Below are positions 34,001-48,727 of a stretch of DNA of 64,000 nt, in pieces. The notes beneath the pieces are model-generated. The model was not told the origin of the DNA and searched no databases. It saw only the letters and a program-made list of their open reading frames with translations. Source of the DNA: Symbiodinium natans (Eukaryota; Sar; Dinophyceae; Suessiales; Symbiodiniaceae); NCBI GenBank assembly GCA_905221605.1, contig CAJNDS010002391.1, positions 291,070 through 355,069 on the forward strand, read 5' to 3'. The stretch's first letter is position 1. Each line of letters starts with the position of its first letter. A program made the position numbers and the translations under genes.

Positions 34001-37000
34001 GGGGGGAAGGGGGAAGGGGGCGCGTCTGCTCCAAATTGCTTGGACCTTTGTGAAAGTATCTGCAGGGCCCCATTGCAAGGCCAACTTGTTGACGATCCCC
34101 CAAACTCCTAGTTCGCCAATCCAGCACCTACTTTGTTCTGCATGCAAAAGTCTTTGCCGCGGTTGCCTTTGAACTTCTGGGAGCCCGAACTCCTTACCCC
34201 TGCATGCCCCTGCATACTTCTAGAACCTGAAGTCCTGAAGAACATCCCTTTTCACACCGAGGGGTGCCTGCAGCCACAGCTGGTGATGCGTGCGACATCA
34301 GGCCAAGGTTTTTTCTTCAGGGGTCTTATGCGTATGCGATATATGCTCTCATCAACCTCAATGACCCAAGGTGTGGGCCGCAAGCATGTCGGTGACGGCT
34401 TGACCAGGGTTTTGGGAACCCTCAGCCCTTCCATTCTCCCATCGTCTCAGCTAGAAAGTTCGAGTGTTTCTCTGCACCTTTGGTTTTTGGGTGCTAAGCG
34501 AGTGTCAGGCTTCCCATCCTTCAGTCTGTGGGTCTGCCATGAACCTCCTAAGGCCCCAACGCCTCCATGAACCCGATGGTCTAAATCCAAAAGTGGACCC
34601 AGAGAACAAACAGATGTTCGGACTCGGCCCTCCAGCCCTGGATATGGGAAGTAGCGACAGCATTGGCAAATGGTCGCGGTCGCGCATTTCGGATAGCAGG
34701 AGTAGTGGGGGAAAGGACTATGTCAGTTCATGGCTTGGTGCCGAAAGTGCCCTCAAGCGCCTTGAACCCGAGAACCGGCCCGAGAGCCACCGCCCTGAAC
34801 GCCCCAAGTCTCCAAACCCCGAGGCACTCCTTCGGAGCGGTTTGAAGAGCTTTGGTCACCACTCCGCCCTACATCTAAACCCATCGCCCTCGCTCGATTT
34901 GTATCCTGGAAGCAGAGGGCTCATATTTCTCCAGAGCACTTTGCGACATTTTCGAGGACCTGATAGGATAGCTTAGGATAGCTTAGGCTTCACAAAGAAT
35001 GCTCAGCCAATGCTCAGCCAATGCTCAGCTGTCAGGGCATCCTGGAATCGGTCTCAGAGTCCGGGCCCATGAAGCCGAGCCTCGAGCCTCGAGCCTCGAG
35101 CCTCGGACTGTTTTTTCAAGTGGTCTGCTTTTCCAAGCTCAAGTGGGGCCTCTCTTGGGGCCTTTAAAGACTTTAAAGTGGTCCTGCAAGTGGTCCATGG
35201 GTTTCATGGGTTTAGGGCGTTTAGGGGGAAGTTCTTTTGACACGTTCCTCTCTGGGAAACCAACATCCGCTTGCGGACCGCAGCTCCTTCAGAACGACTA
35301 AGCATGAAGAGATGCGCACGGCTGGAAGGGTTGGCGGAGGGACTCAAGCTCGACACAATGAGAAGCCTTGAAAGCACCTAAAGCAGGAGCCGCATGAGGC
35401 GAAGCTGCTGGAGGGTTTAACGTTTGGGGGAGTTTACGTAAACACCATGCCGCGTCGTAGCCTTGGGCTCGGAGAGCCCCCCGAATGCCCCCTAGCTATG
35501 GTTGAGGAAATTTGAGGGATCTAGAACAGTTAAGGGTTTAGCGAATCTCTCGGATTTCCGGTTACGGACCTAGGTGGCTAAACATGCCAAGCTTAAGAGA
35601 TACCTTGAGTCCGCCTCTTCATTTCCCACCGTCCCCAAAGAGGGCGCGGCCGCGCGCAGAGTAGGCATCTTGGAACTCAGAGCTTCTGGCTAGGCCTGAC
35701 CCAGATACTGGACTGCAGACTGCTTGGAATAAGGATGCCCCCCCCCCCCCCCCCAAAAAAAAGCCCAAAGCGCCGCCTGCAAAGTATCTCCAAGATCGTC
35801 TATCTTTGGCCTCCTCCATGGTATGAGAAACATTTCAGACCAGACCCGCGGACAACCCCCCAAATCCGGATAGACCAACAACCCAAAGCCCCAACACGCC
35901 AAAGCTCTGCAAGCACAGATGCGCGCATAATCATGCCCTCGGTCTTGCGTGGCGGCTGCGCCAAGAAAGAAAGAGCCCACTCGAAGCTCTTCACCCAAAA
36001 ATCTTGCAGCCTGAGAGCCGTGAAGTCTCAAATGAGGCCGAGCTGCAAGCCCGAAGCTCCGGAAGCAAGCGCCCGCCCTGTGCCTCGAAGCCCCCTTCAA
36101 AAAAGGACCTCCAAGTGAGCTCCAGCTGCTCCCCACCAAATCACCCCACCAGCCCGTGCACTGCTCCATTCACTACGTTCAGAACCACCCCCCCCCCCCC
36201 CCCCCCCGTCCCTTGTAGGGTTGCATGGGCAGGTCGTAGACTGGCACAGGCTCAATAAAAAGCACTGAGTCACTTAGCTTCAAAAAATGAACTTGAACGA
36301 GTTCACGCTTTCCATCCTCTTATTCCCCCATCCTCTGCCTGTCAGCGTCGAGATGTTTGTTGAGGTTTGAGAAGATTTGTCTTGTTTATTATGCGTTCAG
36401 GAATGATGGAGGGTTGAATAGTCTAGGATTGGATCCATTCCCCATTGCGAGTCCTGTCGGCATCAATCGGCTTTTACCTCAGTCCTGCAGCGTTTGAGCT
36501 CTTTCAATGCACCACTGCACGTCTCCCAACATCCTGAACCCTGCCCGCAACCCCTAACCCAACCCCCACCCTGACCTCAACCCTGAAGTTCTCGTGCCCC
36601 AAGCTTGCTGCTTTGTTCAATTAAATATCAAAGTGGGTTCCCAGAACAGCAAAGCAAAACCCCCTCAGCGGCTCGCCAATGATGCCATGCTCGGCACCGA
36701 GCGAAGCTTTGGTCCAATCACCCCGAGGTACTCGCAACGAAGAAAGGAGACCTCGAGTTCCCGATATGGCTCCCATATGGGCTAAGAGCTAATGCGGACC
36801 TTCCATTAAACATTTGGAGTGCTTGTGCTCTCTGGGCCAAACCCAAGAACAACGCCAAACTCGAGCCAAGAAGCCGTAAACCAAGCGCTGGAAGGGTGCG
36901 CAGCGACCTCGTGGCCAAGCCCGACGTCAGGCCCAACTCGCCGGCCGAGGTGGGCCGCCGGCGCCTGTCTTCGGGTTGTGGATCTTCAGGTTTTTTTTGA

Positions 37001-40000
37001 GAGTGCCGGTTTGGTCCTGGGATGGTTTTTGGGGCTTTCTTCCTGGGCCTGGAAGTTGGGAGGTTGTGATCTGCTTTGGGGCATGTGCATGTCTCGGTGT
37101 GTGCGCGCGGATGGCTTTAAGGCTTTAAGTCTCATGCAGGACTGTATGGTATGGATGCCAGTGCACAGTGAGAAGCACCACGGAATCTGGGGGTCTTTGA
37201 GGGCTTGAGCCGTCTTCTCCAGTTCAGCACCACTTTGTGCGCATCACCCTTCGGATCCGCGTTAGCACCTGCGAAAAAGCTGACATCAGGGAATTCGGGC
37301 CCAAGCAACCGACAACCACAGCTCGCTGACCCGAAGAGTCTGATGGTGGAGTTTTGGAGTGCGCTTCTAGGTGGGCCAGGGCATAGCTAGAGATTTAGGG
37401 TTTGAGCGGATGTGGAGTGCGGCTGACAATACCCAGACTAAACCCCAAACCCAAGGTCCCAAAATTCCCGTCGCCAGGCTCCTACCTGCAGCCACCTGAA
37501 ATAGGAACAGAGTAAGTTACCCTGAAATCTCGCGCAGTTGCGAGCCTTGTTGGGAGCAGGTGCCGAGACCATCTGCCTACTCACCGCGCGATGGAGGGCG
37601 CCTCGAACTGGGACTCCGATTCGGAAATTTTACAGGTGATAGGGGTGTTGCTTTCAGGCTCTCAGGGCATCAGGGCATCGAGGGTTCGGCATAAGAAGTG
37701 ATCTGTGACGTTGTCGATTCTTGGTGGGGGGGGGGGGGGGTTGAGCGTGCTGCTTCTGAACTGCACACCTGTCGTGCCCTCCGGTCGCACGGTCTGCGTT
37801 GGAATCTGAGAAACCCCGCACTCACAACAGCCCAACCCCGCACCTGTAAACCCACTTAAGTCCCCTAAATGCCTTGGACTTTGCTCAGCAACATATCATA
37901 CGGAGTGTGAAGGTATGTGGCGCCTGGAACTGCAACTCCACGGAAGCTCCTTTGGCTGCACCTTGTGGTTTTCAACGTGGCCTTAGCGTGTAAGCTTCGC
38001 TTGTGATGAAGGGCTCGGCCATGCAGTCCGTCTATTTACCCAAGACCAAATGTTACGAAGGTGAACAAACCAGGCCAAGACTCCGTTTGTTTTTGGTGAC
38101 CGGAGGCCTGACATCCAGAAGCCGAACACTGAACCCAAAGCCCCCACAAGACCCCAGCCAAAACCTCCCACCGACCCTAAACTTCCCTAAACGCAGCTGA
38201 TTGTCCCAGGATCACTTTCGTCCCGGCACAAAGGAAGGCGCCACTCGAGTCCCTCGAAGCCTTCTGAAGCCTGCTTTCGGGTCCCAAGTTGGGTGGATGT
38301 TTGGGTCAAAAGCCCTTGTCCCACGAGCATTCATCCGCAAGCCAGTTCTTGGTACCTAAACCTCGAAGCCCCTCTCCACTTTCGGTCCTCGGTCCCCGAG
38401 CTGTGCAAGTAGATGAACCAGGCATGGTGTTTCCTTAAGGCCACGAGATTACTTGGGTTAAGGCTTCAATTCTAAATGCTGTGTGCGCCGGGCCGGCCCA
38501 AGCCACGATTCGGTGCTCTTCGGAGTTGCCAGTCTGCATGGTCCGGTTGCAGATGTGGAAAGCGACTGTGGGTCGAGGAAAGAAATGCAGAGAGCAGGCG
38601 GTCCGCAAACCCGAAACTTTGCACCAGCAGCGTAAGTGAGCTTGGGGGGTGGCGTGTACAAGGGGCCTTGTAGGCTTGCGTTTTTGGTCCGGGTTTCGGG
38701 CAAGTGCAGCTTCACCCACTGTGTGGGAAGTGGGAACGACCCACGAAGAGGCGCACAAACAGGCATCCCCGCAGGATTGCACCCAAGGCAGGGGGAGTGG
38801 GGAGGTGGACCCCAAATTTTTGTGGGGGGAGGGGTCAGAAGCAGGTCTGCTCGTAGCGCACCTGGGCAGGTAGCAGTCGTCTCGCTGGGAGCGCGGCCCT
38901 GCCACAACACCGGAGGGCACGCAAGGCATCTTGTAGGAGGAGGTGACCTTTCCCAATGGTTGCTGTAGGTTTTACTGGCTGTTGTTTGTGTATCAAAGAG
39001 AGCTTGCGGACCGTGCATGGTGTTTGGGAGTCCGGCATCTTCTGATACTTCCCACATCAAAACTCCTGCAAGAATTGTTGGACCCCAAACAAAACCTCGC
39101 AGGTCCGAGAGTGGCATCGTGGGCTCCAGGCGAGTGCCCCGAAGACCCCGATCACACCCCCAAGCTGTCGTAACCCCATCCAAACCTTAAGCCACCCCTT
39201 CAGACTTCAGGTTCAGGAGGCCCAGAACTTGCCTGGAGCTTTTGGAAGGCATATGTGTAAAACCTGACACAAAGGGTGTCTGGGCCTCGACCCCGACCCC
39301 GAAATAACCCGAAAGCCTGAGTGCCTCAGGCTCGACTGCTCTTACGCCTTGCGGCCGGGGCCGCCCCGGCACGTGCGAGTGGCAGGATTCCCGGACAGCT
39401 TCGCCAACCCCAAGCTTCAAGAGCACGAGACCTGCTTCCTCTCAATTGCGAACTGTCTCGTACATCCCACCTGCAAGTCGAAAGACATGCTGGGTTGGTA
39501 GCAAGAGTCTCTGGTAGTTTGTGAATGTGTGGGCGTGTGTAACGATGCAGCCATGAGTGCAGTGCACTCCCAAGTCGCGGCGGCTCGCACTGTGCCAGCG
39601 TGTCCTCATTCTATGTATCGTGTCACTGCTGCTCGGTAATGGAAGGCTTGCAGTCAAGGATTTTCAGGGCAGCATTGTCAGAACGGATGATCATCTGAAC
39701 CCTAAGTCTCCTCAAGCGCAACGCAAACGTTTCCAAAGGTTCCCGGCGAGGCAAAGACCGCGCCTTGCACGCCCAACCCGTTCCTCGTCGACTTTGGACT
39801 TTGGAGCAGAGGGCTTCCTGTGAATTTTACGAGTACGCTGCAGAACTGACAGTTTTGGGGTTTTGAACGCGGCCTTTGCTGGCGCCTTCAAGGTTGTTGA
39901 GTCCGCTTTCAGGCGAGATCCTTCTTTTCCATCGGGGCTCCCCCGGTCCAAACGTACCCGTTTTAGCGACCCGAACTTCGAACTTCCTGCAGCTCGAGGG

Positions 40001-43000
40001 TCGCTTGGAATGGGCCCGGGAAATGACCTCTGGACTTGTCAACAGCACCTTTGCTAGGTTTATTAGACCTTCAGTTCTGAGTCGTGATCTCAAGAAGAAC
40101 CAAGGCTCTACCGCTCCGTACGGCGAGGCACCCTGGGTGGGTCAAAGCGGGTGCTTCTTGGTGCAGGGTAGTAGGATCATCCAGCTACGGAGTAGGCGCT
40201 ACATTTGGAGCATGATTTTCGGACCAGCGTAAATGGCAGCGCGTTTCATCGCAATGCGAAACCCTAGCGGCTCTAAGCCCATCCCGAAAGCCGCAGCCGC
40301 TTCTTCCCATCTTCACCCTGCCAAGCGCAGGGCGAGGTCTCAGGCAGAAAGCCTAAAGAAGTCAGTCTCCATCCCTGTGAGGATCTCCTCCTCCTCCGCA
40401 GCGGCGTGCTTGCAGTTGGAGGTTTCAGATTCATGGCCTTAAATCCTGCGCCCCACCCCAGCAGATCGCGATGCTGCCAAGCTCTTGCGGGCTGTCTTGA
40501 TACCTGATAAGCTCGTAGTGGTTTTCTTGCCGGGGTGGACATGGAGTTGTGGAAGCATGTGGAAGCGAATTGGCGCTCAACGTGGTTTTGAGAGGTTCCT
40601 GGGTTGGCAGGGCAAAGGAGTTACATGCGGGAGGACCCGACAGCTTTGGATCCCAACGCGATACCTCTCATCCCTGGGAGGAAGCCTCCATCTCCCAGCC
40701 AAGCCCGACGTCATGTGAAGGTGCCTTCACCTTTTGCCGGCTTGGCACCTGACCAAGGCTTCCGAGCGCGGCGTTATCGGCCACGGCTCCCAGCGCAGGC
40801 GGGCGATCGCAGCTTTTGTAGAGGTAGGGGCGCAGGTCCAGTCTAGTCTGGTCACGCATCTTCCTCGCGATAAACACAAGTGCAACTCCTGCGTCAGATG
40901 CTAGACTCTGAGCACAAGTTTCCCGAAGGTTCGTCTCTGGTGATAGCAGTGCTCAAGTCACGCTCGGACCCGCCCACAAAGTCAGAGCCTCTGAAATCCT
41001 AAACATTTTGTTTACAGGCGTCCCGATCTGTATTCATGGCCTATCACGCGCACGTGAGAAGTCTGCAAAGTTCGAAGTTCAAAGCCTATCCTGGCCACCT
41101 CCGGACAGGCAAGGCTGCCGGCGAACCGTCACGCAGGACCGAGCTCGGGGTGACAGCAGAAGTGTTCTTGTAGCGTAGTGACCCGCACCTTGGGCCTGCG
41201 GACAAGATGCCAGGGGGAGCTACTACAGCTACTAGCAATCACAGGATACTTCGATTGGGGAAGGCTCCTGACCCAAAATCTGAGCACCCTGAAGCCCCAT
41301 GTGCCCAAATCCCTTCAAGCCCAAGACTATGAAACCTTTGGGAAGTCCAATCCCCATCGAAGCATGAATCAGCCCAGATTCAAAGATACGACGGAGCAAA
41401 GACCGAAGACTTCAGTGAGCTGCCTGCAAGCCAGCGACATTCCACTTCTCTGCCTTTTTCCATTTCTTCTCACTCTCGCTTTCGCGCGCTCGCTCTCTCT
41501 GTTCTCTGTTCTCTGTCTCTGTCTCTGTCTCTCTCTCGCTCTCTCGCTCACTGAGCCAGATCAGGCAATGCAATACCGACCATCTTTGCTCTGTCGACAT
41601 ATAGATACACTGTATGCCCCCTCATCTCTGCCATCATTCCCCAGATCCTTACAAACACATGCTCTGAAGCGTGCAGTCGCTTGCGACCGTTGGTGCTGCC
41701 GGCCTGGCCCTCGACTGTGGCCTGGACAACCTTCCAGCCAGGTGGGGATTTTTGTTGCAGGTTGGGGGGGCAAGGGTCTTCAGAGTTTACGGGGGTATTG
41801 GGGCTCGGAGTGGGAGCCTTTGGGAGGCTTAGGGCTCAGAGGGTTGAGCAGGTTCACAATTCGTCCCCAATGAGCAGCCCAGATCCCCTTTTGAACACGA
41901 GCACTGAAGTCGCACTTCTTGCCCCCCCCGCACCCCCCCCCCCCCCCCTAGCTCAATTCAATACGCACCAAAGGCCGGTACCCGGTACCCTTTCGTCAGG
42001 TACCTCTCCCTGCACCGTCGAGAGACAGATCTCCACGGCATCCGTCTCGTCCGAGATGGGCAGGGAGCCTTAGAGAAGTCAGGGCTTTGGGCCGGGATGT
42101 GAGTTTGTCAACGTAGCTTGCCCTGCTCCCTCTTACTTGCAACAAGTTGTTTCGCCTAAGACATCCATCGCAAACTTGTAGAGGCCTATCCTCGTGCTGG
42201 CCAGACGCCGAAAGATTGAGCAGCTTGTGAAGAGGGTTTAGATCTCCATGGATCGGCTTTCAAAGCAGGCCTGTCCCTGCTTCATGCTGGCAATGTCTTC
42301 GTCAATTAAAGTCAGCCCTACAGAGCATGACATCGTGTAATATGAGCAGGAACAACTCAAACATTCTAAGCGTCTACACCTCATGGCACTGACTCGATGA
42401 TGCTCTCAAGGCCGGCCGGCCACAGCTTCATCGACGCCGCGCGTCGTCAGCCTGCGAAGCTGGCACGCGGGGGTCAGGGGCCGTAAGGGGCTCTCAGAGA
42501 AGCCTCGGCTTTTTGACAGAGTTTAGACTGAAGCGTCAAGAAGCATGGAGTCATAGAGGTCTGAAGAGGGCTGGAGTTGGACCGAATGGTGCTTAGATGG
42601 AGGCCCTAATATCTGGCGCTGGAGAAACTTGTTCAGTAAGATTACTTGACCACGCTTTTGACCGCCGGCGAGCTTTGGCCCCCCGAATGATCGCGCCTGC
42701 AACGCAATGCAGGATCGACATCCTTGCAAGGACCCCCCCCCCGTTACAAAATGCTACTTTTCAAGAGGCTCCAGGAGAGTCCTTCAAAACGAAGCCCAGC
42801 AGCAGAGAGTTGCGGGCGTTCAAAGACCACATCCTGTAGAGACCCTTGTGCAGTCCTGACAAAGCCTTCAACCCACCCCGGCAGGCCACGGACGCTGTCT
42901 TACACAACCAGCCGCTGGGTAGTTGCCTATTACCTTGCCGTGACTTCAGTTGTCGGTTCCGTGGTGCTTCTTCCATTTTGGATCGGTGCGACCCGAGATC

Positions 43001-45684
43001 TTGTCTTTTGGAATCTGAGGGCTTTGGGGGCTTCGAACTTTGCTGTGAAGAGCTCTTAGCACATCAGCTCCCGTTTGATGTCCTGAGTCGGGTCGGGCTC
43101 TTGGTCCGTGGACTTTAGGGGGGGTAGACTCGGTCTAGCTCCAGGTACAAGCAGCACTAGCCTGCATGGGGGCGACCTGTGGTCGAGCTTCAGTCAACAA
43201 CTTGCAAACGGTAAGTTGCAGCCTTGCAAAAACCCTGGACTTAAATCTGAGTATTATCGACAGACATAGACTGACAGTTACGGCCAGCTCTTTTGGAATT
43301 CCTTTCACACAGAGTTGGTGTCCGAATTGTGGACACAGGGTTTTCAGCATCCTAATGACCAGAATCTGGATGGTTGTCATCCGCAGCTAGGTACCATAGG
43401 ATATACCGTATGACATACCAATTCTGCAGAAGGCGACTTGCATCTGCTTCAAGGCTTTCGCTCTCCGTCGCCCTCACCGCGGCTCTACTCCGCGCCGGTA
43501 CGGCCGCTGCCCTCCAGCGGATCCTTCCAAGGCAGCAGCCCCCAGCACCCCCAGCAGGTTTCGGCGCATGGGCCGTAAGGCGGAGCCCATGGACTTGGGG
43601 GACTTATCAGGCTCCGCCCAAAAGGATTTGGGACGTTGCTTCGAAAGTGCGCTAAAGGGTCGCGATCCGCACCCGAAAGGAGCAGGGGCGAGACAAAAGC
43701 CCTTCAGCGAAAATCTCGGTCGATTTTGGATGATTTCGGGTGAAGGGATGGTTTCGGGTTTCAGTTGAGTCCAGGCATGGAGTGGGCTCTGAGTCGCAGT
43801 CGAACGTCTTGACGTTGGCTCTTCTGTTGCGGGGAATTTTGTTTTGGCAGTGGAGGTCGGCAATGAGTGTGTTCACATTACGCGAAAGGGTGGCAAGGGG
43901 GAGTTCTTACCGGCTCGCACACTTACTGAATCCATTGCATGCATCTCCAAACCCCAATGCAAAGTGAGTACACGATAGACCACTCAACCCCCTAATCTTA
44001 AGAAGCAGAGGGGTCGCGAAGCCGGCAACCGAGAGCCCGTCTTGCGAAGTTGTACGCGCGACCTCCCCGCCGGTGGTCCAGATCGACTTGACACAGGAGC
44101 ACCGCCAGGCTCGACCTCAGCCCAACAAAAACCTGAACTGAACCCTATAAGCACCACTTTCCTAACTCTACAGGCCTTGCACCTTAAAGATCCTTAAAGC
44201 CTAAGAGACCCAAAGTCCGCAGGCGTAGAGATTGCACGGATCAATGGCCAATCCTCAAGTGGCGACAGCACCAGGGCGTAGTGACGATTTAGCGATGGCC
44301 ATAGCCTGAGACCATATGGAACTACCATCTCATACCGAAGCCGGTTAAAGCACGAAGCTCCACTGGGGATTACTTCCTTATCCAAGCTTTCCCGCGCCTT
44401 CATTCGCTCACAAAGCCTAGCTCTGAAGCAACACCGACACCACAGCACGGCAGAGAGGCTTCAGAAGCTGCGCGGAGGGTGTCCGGCTCCAACCGTCAGG
44501 CAACGAATGCGTTGGGGATGATGGACTATTGGTCCGTAGCTGCGGACTGAGGCTAGAATCTAGAACCGGTGTTCAGGAGTCAAGTGGTCAGTGTCCCAGT
44601 GGTCAAGACCAGAAAGCAGCGACCTCAATTCAACCTTGCTGGCTTATCGCGCCTTCTGCACGCCGCTGGCTAGCAGGCTGTCCAGCACCCTCCCGTCGCC
44701 GACATTCAGGCAGCATTGTTGGTCTCGTTCGCTGGGTGGCAGCCGCGGCAGTTTTCACCCATGTTGCTGTTCTATAGATCCTCCAGATCCTCTAGATCCT
44801 CTAGATCCTCTAATGAGGGTCGCCCGAATATGAGGCACCCATGAAGTACGAGGGTCGAAGCCGCCTTAGCCGCTGAAAGCCGATTGCCGGTGAGGCATCC
44901 ACGGGTTATCGCCCGGGAAGGCGCACCAAGCTCTGGGCATCTGTTGGGTCCAGAGTCCGAAGCATTTTGAGTTGGAAACTTTACACCTTTGAGACCTCAG
45001 AGTCACATCAGGCTGACATTTGGGCCTTGTGTGGAAATGCGTCTGTGTTTTGGGCAAAGAGCCGCCTCGTGCCGACTCGCCAGGGAACTCCAAAGAGAGG
45101 ATCCGCCTGAGGCCAGGCAGCACGGACAGGCCTAAGATCCGTAAAAGAAGGAGGGACCAAAGGCAAGGCCAGGTCAAGTGGCTTTAAGTCCGACGTAGCG
45201 AAGTCCAAGCGGTGGCGGTCTTTAGGGTGGGTTCTATTGGGGAGCCTATGGCGCCTTGGGAATCCCTGGCCCTGGAAGCCCTTCTTGGAAGCCACCTTTC
45301 GGGCCATCTTTGTGCAGCCTGAAACTTCTGGAGACCTGTGCCTCCAGGCGACCGATGGCGCGAAGACGGATGAGGAGTCCCGGACACTTAGGCCAAGGGT
45401 TTGGGCAAGGAGCTTCTCCCTGTCCTGGGGTACGTAGACTTCACTGAAGCACCTAAAATACAGCGCCTTCAATCCCGAAGAATGGGTAGGAGGGGGGGGG
45501 GGGGGGGGGGGGAGCATCATGTTAGACCAAGGCACAAATATTTGCGCAGGAATCCCTTGAGGTTGAGGAAGGCACAAACATTTGCGCAGGAATCCCTTGA
45601 GGTTGAGGATTCCGGGGCAGGTCTTGCTCTTTTGGTTTCTGGGGCGTTGGCGGATCGCCAGCGCCTCTGGCCAATCCTTCCTTG
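34001..45684. other. Long stretch without an assignable gene
   Basis: It contains small tandem repeats (ATGCTCAGCCA near 34998, GAGCCTC near 35075, GATCCTCTA near 44776), a C17A8 junction at 35738-35762, C runs at 36187-36208 and 41933-41948, G runs near 37726, and a CT-rich tract at 41480-41545. A few protein-like fragments occur (DAAKLLRAVLIPDK near 40470, a DAAMSAVHSQVAAAR frame near 39545) but could not be linked. Confidence 0.45.
45529..45608. repeat. Tandem duplication of a 40-bp segment
   Basis: Two copies of a 40-bp unit (begins AAGGCACAAA, ends GAGGTTGAGG) differ at one base (AATATT versus AACATT). A 21-base G run lies just upstream at 45492-45512. Confidence 0.95.
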
Positions 45685-45792
45685 CCCTGACTGCCACGTT
45701 CCGAGCTTCGATGCTCATGCCCGGCCCTCGAAGAGAAAGGAGACGACGGATGACGAGTCGCAGGAGCTCAACGAAGAGGAGCTCAGCGTTCT
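45685..45792 (+). CDS. Candidate acidic coding exon (possible helicase N-terminus)
   Basis: The frame reads PCPDCHVPSFDAHARPSKRK, then ETTDDESQELNEEELSVL, before a GT at CTAG|GTGTAT. The charged, disordered composition resembles N-terminal regions of DDX27/Drs1 proteins and it lies upstream of that gene on the same strand. A second acidic stretch (DADDRSDGDSEDF) lies at 47343-47402. The link to the helicase is unproven. Confidence 0.3.
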
Positions 45793-48168
45793 AGGTGTAT
45801 AGGAGCATCTGTCTGGCAGTTTTTGAGATGCTTGTTGCCAGGTTCCCCATGCAACCACAGCCCACCTCTCAAAGTCTGAAGGCCTAAGCGGTAATGTCAC
45901 GCCTTCATGTGGAACCTCCTTTCCTTTCGAGTCCCTGGATGTGCCAGACAGAGCCATTCAGAGTCCTTCATGCCGGGCGGAGGGCGAAAGTGTGCTGTAG
46001 CTGACTGTAGCTGACTATGACAGCTTCAACCCTATGCCCGATGCCCGAGTTTCATTCTCAGCAGCAGAGGACTGGAGCGCGAGGAGCAGAGAACGCGCGC
46101 GGTACCGGGAGGCGGAGTGGTTCAGGGCTTGTGAGGAGTCTGGCCTACGCTAGTTATCACGCTCCCCTTTGGCCCAAAAAAACTTGATGGAGGCTCCGGG
46201 AGCTTAGAAGTTATGTCCCTACAGGTCCCTCGAGCTGCACCACCTTCCAGCCTTCCTTTTCCTTTTTGGGCTGGCGAGGACGGCTTCCTCCCCACAGCTG
46301 AGCGCTTGGAGCTTTGTGGTCGGATGCCAAAGACGGTGCGAGGCCCAGCCCGGCGCTCTTTCTTGGCGCGGTGAGCTCCCAAAATGCACTCCAGCATCTG
46401 CAGACCTTCAAAATTGCCCTACTCGTAACACTGCAGGAAGCCCCAAGGCAAGCCCGAAGAATGAGATTCTCAAAATCCGTTTCAGGCCCTATCGGACGCC
46501 TCAGAGCCCAGGTCCTTCTCTGAGCAACCCAAGCACCAGCACGCCATCTCCCCACCGCGGTCGGAAAACTCGAAGCCTTGCAACCTGAATTGCCTTGGCC
46601 TTTAGCATGACTTCGGCCTGGGGGGGGGGGGGGGCCAAGTGCCCGAAGATCGAAGAGCTCAAGCATACGCCCTCTCAAGTGTTCAGGGTTGCAAGTTCTG
46701 AGGTGTCAAATATTCAGGGCTGCCCCATCCAGATTCCGAGCATGGGGCTTTCAGGTTGACTAAAAGCCGGCTGCCGCGTTCCGAATGTAGCCTAATTGAG
46801 AAGTGGCTCCGGAGACCGTCCTCACCCGTCCAGCCTCAAAGGCCTTTGCTTGGGGGGCAGGGGCCGGCGCGGGTGCTTTTCGCATTCGTGCCGATCGGTC
46901 AAGCCACGCAAGCCCTATTTGACCTCAGGGGTCTGGGCTCGAAAGCCGCTCTATCAGATGAGTTGGGTCAAGTCACGATGTGAACAGCCGTTTAGATTTT
47001 TTGGCATCGTCCTCGTGGCCGCCGCTGTTTGCTGGCTCTCTTTTTGAAGCTTTGTATGGATGCTTGGGCCGTCAGCCCTCCCCGGCTTCAACTCAGGGAA
47101 CGTGCAGAAAGACCAGCCGCAAACCCACCGAAATCTACCCCCGGAAGCTTTGAAGCTTGAGAGCTTACAAAGTTCTTGCTACGGCTAGGACTATAGGAGC
47201 CGCACAGGGCCATTGACCAAGGAGCAGTAGGGCCGATGGTTTCAACCACCAACAACTCTAGAGTCACACCTGCCAGATACCCATAAACCCCAAGACCCCC
47301 GAGAACCTAAAACCCAACTGACAAGCCCTCATCCCGCGGACCATGGATTTGATTCGCACGGGAGATGCAGACGACCGCTCAGATGGCGACAGCGAGGACT
47401 TCTAGCAGCCTCGAACTGAAAGAGTTCAGGGCCCGGGCAAGGGAACGTGGAGGTTCGAGAGTTGCCTGCGGCCCTGAAGCCCCGAGGCTTTTTGGAGTTG
47501 ACACGCTGACACAAAAGATGATGCCGTCAGGACGATGGGGTCGTGCTCTCGAAGACCCGCGGCCTTGCGTTTGACGATCTTGTCAGCGATGAGGACTGCA
47601 CGTTCAGCAGCTTGCGCGAACCGCAGCACCAATAGCTTTTAGATGTCGGGTCGTGGTATGGCGTTTCACTTGGGAGCAACCGCCTTCCGGCACTCCCAGA
47701 GGAGCTTCCTCCCGCACGTGCAGTTCGGAAGAGTGCCCAGGCTGGGCACACGGTCATAACTTGAGCTCGGAAGGTTTCTGAGGTTCAGGGTCGAGGGTTG
47801 TTCGGCGCCTCGGTGTTTTGAGGTTCTTGCGTCAGCATTTCTAGGGGTGAGACTGGTAAGCTGGCTATAAGTCGTGGGCAGAGTCCTGGGCTCTTCCAAG
47901 CTGCCTCAACGCCCCACCGGGCACGAGCCCCAAAACCCAAACCCCCAAACGTCCGAAAGCGCTTCATTCATGAAGCTGTCAATTAAGCCCGGTCACAAGG
48001 AACAGGCAGCCAAGTGGAGCTTCGACACGCACGATGCCGAGGCGGGAGCTCTCTGTTTTGGGGAAGGTTGTCTTAGCTCCTTTTTCCTGTGTTCGCAAGT
48101 TCCTGCTGGGATTTGTAAGGGTCTGGATTCTACTTCGATAACCTGCGAGGAGCGTGGTGCTGTGGGAG

Positions 48169-48213
48169 GCACCTCCTCTGCCCTCGAGGAGAAGATCAGG
48201 CGGGCTGGGGCAG
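48169..48213 (+). CDS. Probable N-terminal helicase exon
   Basis: After GGGAG|G and before a GC donor the frame encodes TSSALEEKIRRAGA. DDX27/Drs1 proteins carry a similar LDEKI(A/E) segment in their N-terminal region. Phase in and out is 1. A connecting exon to 48728 must exist but was not found. Confidence 0.45.
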
Positions 48214-48727
48214 GCGTCCACCTGAAAATGCGACGTTCGAGTTCGGATCTTGGGATTGGAGAGCTCGCTGCCAAGACATGCTACCGTCCCCATTTCGGTC
48301 GCTATGGATCTTTTGGAGGGCTCAATGAGCGTGAGGGATGTCTCATCGGCCTCTTGCAGGTTTTGAGGCAGTTTGGGGATTTCTGAACTGAGCCTCGAAC
48401 TCTCGAGAGCCTCTGGGGCGCGAGGTTTCGGCGTAGGGCTACCCTCAGCATCCCCAATTTGTCCGACTGTCAGAAACTCAGAAACCGAAACTGCAAGCCC
48501 CATCGGCAGGGAGCGGTTAGAATCCAAGCTTTCCAAAGCAGAAGGCAAGGCGAAGGCCCGGACCTGCGCATGAGGGCCAAGGGCTAATTGAGGGTGTTCG
48601 ACTGCTTGCCAAGCGTGTAGGGGCCAAAAAGCATAGGTCTCGCTTCTGGTGTGCGAGTCTTTGTCATCGGACCTGTTGAAATCCGAAGTAGTCATCGAAG
48701 TCATCGACACTTTGCGGCTTGCGCCAG

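Noticed and set aside
32463-34172. Very long frames across the GT microsatellite on both strands
   Set aside because: They translate to Cys-Val or Thr-His repeats and run through the N gap; purely a product of simple sequence.
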